Assembly (NCBI RefSeq): GCF_002355415.1
Contig: NZ_AP014936.1
Span: 868,001-932,000, forward strand
DNA: 64,000 bases
Origin: Sulfurifustis variabilis
GTDB taxonomy: Bacteria > Pseudomonadota > Gammaproteobacteria > Acidiferrobacterales > Sulfurifustaceae
Direction of reading: 5' to 3'
The notes under the pieces were generated by a model, which worked only from the letters and a program-made list of their open reading frames with translations, was not told the origin of the DNA and made no database searches. Below are positions 58,915-64,000 of the stretch, piece by piece. Each line of letters begins with the position of its first letter. The stretch's first letter is position 1. A program made the position numbers and the translations under genes.

Positions 58915-59259
58915 TCAGGTGTCCGGCGGGGGCTTCGGCAGGCCGGCCAGCTTGCAGAGCTCGCGTACCGGGTCGCTCGGGAACAGGCGGTAAAGAAAGC
59001 GCTGGTACGTCTTCTCGTCGTGGAAGTGCGCGCCGTGGTGTCGGCCGAGCGTGCGCACGAGCATGTGCATGGTGGGCACCAGGCCGGTCGCCTGGTAGTG
59101 CTCGCGGAAGTAAAGAATCAGGCCCCAGTGATCGTCGTAGAGCGCGATGCCGTCCCGCGCCGCCGTCCGCTCGGCGAAATCCTCGCTCCAGTCCTCCGGG
59201 TCGAGCAGGTATCCCTGCTCGTCCGTCCGGACGGGCCGACCGCCGACGTCGAGATCCAT
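58915..59259 (-). CDS. DsrC/TusE-like protein lacking the terminal cysteine
   Basis: The 114-residue protein has the DsrC fold: VGGRPVRTDEQGYLLDPEDWSEDFAE, YDDHWGLILYFREHYQATGLVPTMHML, KTYQRFLYRLFPSDPVRELCKLAGLPKPP. DsrC proteins carry sulfur on the penultimate Cys (CysA), with CysB about ten residues before. Here CysB is kept (Cys102) but the C-terminus is PPPDT, so CysA is absent. The protein may not carry persulfide. Start at 59259 follows the family; an upstream in-frame ATG (at 59331) is less likely. Confidence 0.85.
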   Translation of the reverse strand: MDLDVGGRPVRTDEQGYLLDPEDWSEDFAERTAARDGIALYDDHWGLILYFREHYQATGLVPTMHMLVRTLGRHHGAHFHDEKTYQRFLYRLFPSDPVRELCKLAGLPKPPPDT

Positions 59260-59398
59260 GACTGTTGCCGCCGTGCCGGCGAAAGGTTCGCCGACTCCGT
59301 TCACTGTCGCCCAGGGCGGCGCCGCTTTCAACGCGGGGAAAGTGCAGGATTAGCCGAGGGGCGCGCGACGGGCGACCGCCGCGCGCCGGATTCGACGG

Positions 59399-59815
59399 CT
59401 AGTGCGACTGCGGGCTCGCGCGCTCGAGCACCTCGCCGGCGAGATCGTGCGAGTAGTGCGCCAGGTCGTCGACCGAGAGAAACCCGACCATCTGCTTGCG
59501 GCGGTTGAGGACCGCCAGGCGGCGGATGTGCTTGTGCTCCATCTGCTGCGCGGCGTCGGTGATGTCCTCGTCCTCGAAGCAGTAGGCGACGTCGGCCGTC
59601 ATGATCTCGCTGACCCTGGTCGTCGTCGGGCTCCTGCCCTCGGCCACCGCGCGGCAGCAGATGTCGCGGTCGGTCACCATGCCGATCAGGTCGCCGCCGT
59701 CCTCGACGGCGAGCGAACCGATGTTGAGATCGCACATCTTGCGAGCCGCCTCCTGCAGCGTGATGCTCGGGCTCACGGTCTCGATCCGGGACCTCATGAT
59801 CTCCTGTATCTGCAT
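59399..59815 (-). CDS. Two-CBS-domain protein (second copy)
   Basis: The 138-residue protein is a CBS pair (MQIQEIMRSRIETVSPSITL, IGMVTDRDICCRAVAEG, MVGFLSVDDLAHYSHDLAG). It is closely related to the protein at 6792-7208, sharing length and motif order (for example DLN/DRN then LVV, TDRDxCCRAV). The ATG at 59815 is behind AAGGAGG. CBS pairs bind adenosine compounds and usually regulate partner enzymes. Confidence 0.88.
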   Translation of the reverse strand: MQIQEIMRSRIETVSPSITLQEAARKMCDLNIGSLAVEDGGDLIGMVTDRDICCRAVAEGRSPTTTRVSEIMTADVAYCFEDEDITDAAQQMEHKHIRRLAVLNRRKQMVGFLSVDDLAHYSHDLAGEVLERASPQSH

Positions 59816-60008
59816 CGCAGCCTCCTTGCACGGGTCAGACCCGTTCACGGTGAACCACGCCCTCGAACGCGCGCGCCGGCCCGTCCGTGGCCGATTCACA
59901 ATGCGCGCGCCCCGGAAGCGCGTCAATACGCCGGGATAGCGTCGGACGATCGGGAGGAGCGTGTCCGGCGGCCGGCTCGCCGACGGGGCGAGCGGCCGGC
60001 GGCGCGGG

Positions 60009-60635
60009 TTACTTGAGGAACTGGAACTTGGTTCCCGCGACCTCGATGATGTCCCCGTTCTCGAGCAGGTGACCGCCCGGCGGCACGGGCTTGTCGTTCA
60101 GGCGCGGCTCGCCGGGTCCCACCTGCGCCTGCAGGAGGTAACCGTCGGACGTGCGGTAAATGCGGGCCGGGTTCTTTCCGGGGTTCTCCAGCGTGACCTC
60201 GTCCTTCACCAGAGGCACGGGCTTGCCCTTGTTCTTGCCCTCGATGGCGAGGAGCTGCGCGATCGCCGTGAGGACGACGGTCTTGTCCTGCACGGCGGGC
60301 GGCGCGGGCGGCGCGGGGCGCTTACCGAGCGTGGGCGGTTCGAGGTTGGGATCGTCGCGGTAATAGAGCGTGTGCTCCCCCATGACGATCGTTTCGCCGT
60401 GCTTCAGCTCGCGCTTGCGCACGCGCTCGTTCTCGATGAACGTGCCGTTCGTGCTGTCGAGATCGTAGAGGGTGGACTTCATGCCCACCGTCTTGATCAC
60501 CGCGTGGACGCCGCTGACGCCCGCGTCGTTGAGGACGATATCGCATCCCGGCTTGCGGCCGATTCGGGTATCGCCGAGCTTGAGATTGACCTCACCGACC
60601 TGCTTGCCCTGGTAACGAATGACTAGCTTGCCCAT
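60009..60635 (-). CDS. Protein with two FHA-type domains
   Basis: The 208-residue protein has an N-terminal FHA domain (RIGRKPGCDIVLNDAGVSGVHAVIKT, STNGTFIENERV), a Pro-rich linker and a second, weaker FHA-like region (TLENPGKNPARIYRTSDGYLLQ to LENGDIIEVAGTKFQFL). FHA domains bind phosphothreonine proteins. No kinase gene lies next to it. The start is the ATG at 60635. Confidence 0.9.
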   Translation of the reverse strand: MGKLVIRYQGKQVGEVNLKLGDTRIGRKPGCDIVLNDAGVSGVHAVIKTVGMKSTLYDLDSTNGTFIENERVRKRELKHGETIVMGEHTLYYRDDPNLEPPTLGKRPAPPAPPAVQDKTVVLTAIAQLLAIEGKNKGKPVPLVKDEVTLENPGKNPARIYRTSDGYLLQAQVGPGEPRLNDKPVPPGGHLLENGDIIEVAGTKFQFLK

Positions 60636-60826
60636 ACCGACCGACCTTGACCCTCGGGTTCGACCCCCTAAGCAAACTGTAATCCCTGCCGTGCAATTAT
60701 CAAATGATGCGGCCACGCGGCCCGATCGGCAGTCGGCGCGGACCGCGCGGCGGCCGGAAGGGCGGCTCCCTCGCCCGGGTGGCCGACGGTAGAATGCCCG
60801 CTTCGCACGACAACGAGGGGAGGTTC

Positions 60827-61249
60827 ATGAGGCGCTTATTCATGCTGCTTGCCGGCGTGGCCGCCGGCGGAATGGCGGCCGCCGCGCCGCCCGCGATGAA
60901 GCCCGGGCTCTGGGAGATCACGACGAGCATGGAGATGCCCGGCATGCCGCGGTCGATGCCGCCGACGAAGATCAAGCGCTGCTACCGGGCCGAGGAGGTC
61001 CAGGACCTTCGCAGGACGCTTCCCGAGCAACAGAAGGCGAACTGCACGACCTCCGACTGGAAACAGTCGGGGAACACGGTCAACTGGACGGTGAGCTGCG
61101 GCGGCGACACGCCCATGACCATGACGGGCAGCATGACCTATGCCGGCGACCGCTACAGCGGCGTCAGCAGGATGAGGATGAGCCAGGGCGGCCAGGTGAT
61201 GCACATGACGCAGAAGTACGATGCCCGCCGCATCGGCGACTGCCCATAG
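60827..61249 (+). CDS. DUF3617 exported protein
   Basis: The 140-residue protein has a signal peptide (residues 1-20) and the DUF3617 pattern PAMKPGLWEITTSMEMPGMP, KRCYRAEEV, GDTPMTMTGSMTYAGDRYSGV. The family function is unknown. The ATG has GGGGAGG upstream. Confidence 0.9.
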   Translation: MRRLFMLLAGVAAGGMAAAAPPAMKPGLWEITTSMEMPGMPRSMPPTKIKRCYRAEEVQDLRRTLPEQQKANCTTSDWKQSGNTVNWTVSCGGDTPMTMTGSMTYAGDRYSGVSRMRMSQGGQVMHMTQKYDARRIGDCP

Positions 61250-61270
61250 CAGGATGGAACGGCGCTGAGC

Positions 61271-62122
61271 GTGCGCGGAGGGCGCCGGCCCTCGCGCAAG
61301 CGACGGCGCCGCCGATTTCGCCTCGGGCGCTTCTGGCCGGGCGCGCGCTGGCGCCGGCGGGCATGGCGCGCGTTCAGGACCGCGCCGCTCCCGTTCCAGC
61401 TGATCGCCGTCGCGGTGCTGGCCGGCACGCTGTGGGCGGCGACCAACTGGATGTACCAGGTTGCGCGCAAGCCGGCGGAGCTTTTCTTCCCGGTGAGCCG
61501 CACCCTCGACAAGACGCCGGCCGAAACGTGGCGCAAGTACGAGCCGATCTTCCGCGCGCACGCGACTCCCGTCATCACCCCGGATTTTCTCGCCGCGCTC
61601 GCGCAGGTCGAGGGCGCCGGCAACCCGGTCGCGCGCACGTATTGGCGCTGGGAGGCGACGTGGGATCCCTTCGGCGTGTACCGCCCGGCCTCGAGCGCGG
61701 TGGGCATGTACCAGATCACCGACGCGACGTACGCCGAGGCGAAGCGCTTGTGCATCCACGACCATGCGGTGGTCGAGGACGGACCGTGGCACGACCCGCG
61801 CTCGTGCTGGTTCAACCGCTTCTACCTGCGCGTCGTCCCGACTCACGCGGTCGAGATGACCTCCGCGCTGCTCGACCGGCGGGTCGCGCGCACGCTCGAG
61901 CGCCAGGGCATCGCGCAGCCGACCCTCGCTCAGAAGCAGGCGCTCGCCGCGATCGTTCACCTCTGCGGCGCGGCGGCGGGCGACGCGTACGCGAGCCGCG
62001 GCTTTCGCCTGACGCCCGCGCAGCGCTGCGGCGATCACCTCGTGGCGGACTATCTCTCCCGGGTCGACGCGATGAAGGCATTGTTCGGGCGTCTGGCGAA
62101 CGCCGGAACGGGAAGCGGCTGA
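61271..62122 (+). CDS. Lytic-transglycosylase-like protein (SLT domain)
   Basis: The 283-residue protein has a basic N-terminus, one membrane helix (about residues 44-60) and an SLT-like domain with VEGAGNPVARTYW (the Glu as probable catalytic residue), SSAVGMYQITDATYAEAKR and HLCGAAAGDAYASRGF. Such enzymes cleave peptidoglycan. The first codon GTG gives a highly basic leader. It starts 22 bases after the DUF3617 gene. Confidence 0.85.
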   Translation: MRGGRRPSRKRRRRRFRLGRFWPGARWRRRAWRAFRTAPLPFQLIAVAVLAGTLWAATNWMYQVARKPAELFFPVSRTLDKTPAETWRKYEPIFRAHATPVITPDFLAALAQVEGAGNPVARTYWRWEATWDPFGVYRPASSAVGMYQITDATYAEAKRLCIHDHAVVEDGPWHDPRSCWFNRFYLRVVPTHAVEMTSALLDRRVARTLERQGIAQPTLAQKQALAAIVHLCGAAAGDAYASRGFRLTPAQRCGDHLVADYLSRVDAMKALFGRLANAGTGSG

Positions 62123-62343
62123 GCCGATTCGAGCTCTTTCCGTCCGGGAGGCGCGACCCACCGGCCTCGAGCGCTGAATCGGCGCACGATCGAGGTCGCA
62201 GGCGCGACACGTCCCGTCCGTCGGCTGCGACGTGACGTTCGGTCGTCACCGGGGCGGGTTCGGATGACCTGCAGCCCGGCGCGGTCCGGGAGGCGCTTCT
62301 ATACTCCGGACTGTTGCCCGAATAACCGAACGTGGAGGGTGTC

Positions 62344-62769
62344 ATGTATCGCTACCTGCTCGTTGTCGCGCTCGCGGTGCCCGCGGTCGCTTCGGCGGCC
62401 GATATCTCGCTGTCCGGCAGTGTCTCGGTGAGGGATCGGAACAAGTCGGTCGACGTGGTGTTCACCAGCGGCGACAGGGCGACGATCCAGAAGTATTACC
62501 AGGTTCGCGAGAGCGACCATCGGCACAAGGGCAAGCACGGCAAGAAGACGCCGCCCGGCCTCGCCAAGAAAGGCGGTCTGCCGCCGGGTCTCGCGAAACG
62601 TCAGAGGCTGCCCGATCACGTCGAATACGAGATGCTGCCGCGCGACCTCGAGGCGAGGCTGCCGCCGCTGCCTTCGAACTACGTGCGCGTGCGCGTCGGG
62701 GACGATTTCGCGATCCTCGACAGGAAAAGCCGCGTCGTCTTCGACGTGGCCGTGGGACTCACGCTGTAG
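62344..62769 (+). CDS. CigR-like exported protein
   Basis: The 141-residue protein has a signal peptide and the pattern KTPPGLAKKGGLPPGLAKRQ, LPRDLEARLPPLPSNYVRVRVGDDFAILDR, common to CigR/RcnB-like envelope proteins. The function is uncertain. The ATG at 62344 has GGAGGG upstream and TATACT at about 62300 could be its -10 box. Confidence 0.82.
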   Translation: MYRYLLVVALAVPAVASAADISLSGSVSVRDRNKSVDVVFTSGDRATIQKYYQVRESDHRHKGKHGKKTPPGLAKKGGLPPGLAKRQRLPDHVEYEMLPRDLEARLPPLPSNYVRVRVGDDFAILDRKSRVVFDVAVGLTL

Positions 62770-63022
62770 GACGTTCACCCTCGTATCGGTCAGCGCACAG
62801 GGAAGTGGGCTGGCCGGCCAGTCAGGCCCGCAGGTCTCATCGGAACGCGGGAGTTCCCCGCGCGCCGCACTTCCGGGCGCGAAGCGGGCGCTTCGTTCGT
62901 CAGCCGCCGCATGCGCATGGTCGGCCTGTCCGCAACCCGGCCCGGCCGCGCCGGTCCATCCAGTGAAAGGCGGTTCGACCGTCTTCACGGCGATGCAGCA
63001 AAAGCGAACGAGGAGAAAAACA

Positions 63023-63310
63023 ATGGCTGATGCGCGACCTTCCGTTCTTTCGAAGTTGCCCGGAATCTCCTTCGCCACCCTGGCGGCCACCGGCGAGACG
63101 ATCGCGATTTGCCGCGGCGAACCGAATTACTACCGGGTGGAGAGCACCCGAACGGCCGACGAGCTCAACGCGTTGTACGGCGTGAGCCAGGCGCAGGCCC
63201 GGGCGATGCTGGCCGGGGTGATGCAGGGCTGGGACGCGCCGCAGGTCGATCCCGCGCGCTACGAGGAGGATGCCGGGAAGGCAACCGAAGCGCGCTCGCG
63301 TCCCGCGTAG
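63023..63310 (+). CDS. Small hypothetical protein
   Basis: A 95-residue protein with LPGISFATLAATGETIAICRGEPNYYRVESTRTADELNALYGVSQAQARAMLAG. I do not recognise the family. The ATG at 63023 has GAGGAG upstream; the upstream frame extends to 62963 but has no ribosome site. Confidence 0.65.
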   Translation: MADARPSVLSKLPGISFATLAATGETIAICRGEPNYYRVESTRTADELNALYGVSQAQARAMLAGVMQGWDAPQVDPARYEEDAGKATEARSRPA

Positions 63311-63652
63311 CTCCGCAACCGCGGGGCAAGCGCGGCTCGACGCGCCCGCCGGCGCGGGAAGCGGCCGAGGTTCATTTCCACCCTCACATGCCGGTCATTG
63401 TTCGCCCCGACCAACGATCCGTAGCGGCTTCACCGCGCGACTGAACCGCGCGACCGCAGGCTTGTCTTTTACGAATGCGATCCCTTTCGACGGTGGCCGC
63501 CGCGACGCCAGCGGCCTCCGTCTACGGATCGGACTCCCGCCGGCTCGAGTCCCGGAGCGGCGGGGCCGCGCGGCCGTTCGCGAAGCCCGGTTACGACGGA
63601 CGGAGATACGGCCGGACACGTTCGGTCCGTCGGAACGCGAAGGAGCGCTGGC
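63311..63652. other. Intergenic region, no gene seen
   Basis: No convincing gene appears here. The AAGGAG at 63640-63645 is the ribosome site for the barrel protein gene. Confidence 0.35.
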
Positions 63653-64000
63653 ATGCCACCCGACTCGGATCATCGCGGTTACACGGAGTGGAGGAGGAAC
63701 GCGCGCCGGGCGGTCACGGGCGCGTTAGGTCTCGTCCTGACTGCGCTGTGTCTTCCCGCTCCCGCCCAGACGCCGGGAGGCTACGCGGGAATCGGGTTCG
63801 GGCGATCGTCGGTCGATATCGACGGCGGCGCCCTGGAGCAGAATCTGCTCGACTTCGCCGCCGCGGAAGGCGTGGCCATCGCCTCGAGCTCCTCGAGCGA
63901 CGACGGAACGGACACCAGCGTCAAACTCTTCCTGGGGTATCGCTTCAACCGGTATTTCGGAATCGAAGGGGCCTTCGTGGACCTCGGCGATTTCGACGCG
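63653..64000 (+). CDS. Outer-membrane beta-barrel protein, cut by the window end
   Basis: The first 116 codons include a signal peptide (AVTGALGLVLTALCLPAPAQ) and strands typical of OmpA/opacity-type barrels: GGYAGIGFGRSSVDIDGG, DTSVKLFLGYRFNRYFGIEGAFVDLGDF. The alternating hydrophobic strands and GYRFNRYFGIE motif support a membrane barrel. The 3' end lies outside the window. Confidence 0.85.
   Translation, partial: MPPDSDHRGYTEWRRNARRAVTGALGLVLTALCLPAPAQTPGGYAGIGFGRSSVDIDGGALEQNLLDFAAAEGVAIASSSSSDDGTDTSVKLFLGYRFNRYFGIEGAFVDLGDFDA

Overview
This is a GC-rich chromosomal window with closely packed genes. It looks like a proteobacterium, probably a high-GC gamma- or betaproteobacterium. Supporting families are NfeD/SPFH, a Hsp15-type S4 protein, a YebC/PmpR factor, a glutaredoxin fused to DUF4124, a DsrC/TusE-like protein, DUF3501, DUF3617, a PilZ protein and several proteobacterial lipoproteins. 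A DsrC-like protein would fit a sulfur-oxidising lineage, but this is only a hint. I see no rRNA, tRNA or CRISPR array.

Layout. 1-16 kb is core-type: a DUF2167 protein and an M50 protease, a cation-efflux protein, an EF-hand protein, DUF3501, PilZ, a GSP17M-like stress protein, an SPFH-NfeD pair, a CBS protein, a PAS-PAS hybrid histidine kinase, a GDSL esterase, Yip1, an unknown protein, and an App1-like phosphatase whose 3' end appears frameshifted. 16.3-28.2 kb is a distinct, less GC-rich island on one strand. It holds a SNF2-type helicase with a DUF3883-like tail, an OLD-like ATPase/TOPRIM nuclease, a DUF1156 adenine methyltransferase with zinc ribbons, a 194-aa protein of unknown family with a weak nuclease-like pattern, and a DUF499 ATPase. 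Two small unknown ORFs follow, then a decayed REP-type transposase. The first five genes are spaced 1-10 bases apart or overlap, so they probably form one operon. I read this as a multi-gene methylation-linked anti-phage system.

28.9-36.5 kb holds a MopE-like Cys-rich secreted protein overlapping a DsbA-like oxidoreductase, an M23 protein with a broken zinc site, a BON lipoprotein, a divergent XRE regulator/csrA pair, an AbrB-Doc toxin-antitoxin operon with a visible promoter and operator, and zinc-ribbon proteins. 36.5-52.2 kb is core-type: DUF445 with an S4 protein, lipoproteins, an AEC transporter, DUF1540, OmpA, a cNMP/degenerate GGDEF protein, a rhomboid protease, YebC and a YgjP-like protein. 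Its intergenic regions are crowded with two repeat families and several gene relics, including an orphan PEP-CTERM tail and an internally deleted gene duplicate. 52.3-64 kb holds an RHH/ParE toxin-antitoxin pair, an OsmU-type osmolyte transporter with its binding protein fused in front of its permease, YjbQ, a thioesterase, a glutaredoxin, an F420-type reductase, DUF4142, a DsrC-like protein lacking the terminal cysteine, a second CBS protein, an FHA protein, DUF3617, a lytic transglycosylase, a CigR-like protein, and an outer-membrane beta-barrel protein cut by the window end.

Two dispersed repeat families recur. One is a C/T-rich palindrome (CCCTCTCCC...GGGAGAGGG). The other is a 60-90 bp inverted element bounded by GTCATTGCGAGC and GCAATGAC. 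Both lie between genes.
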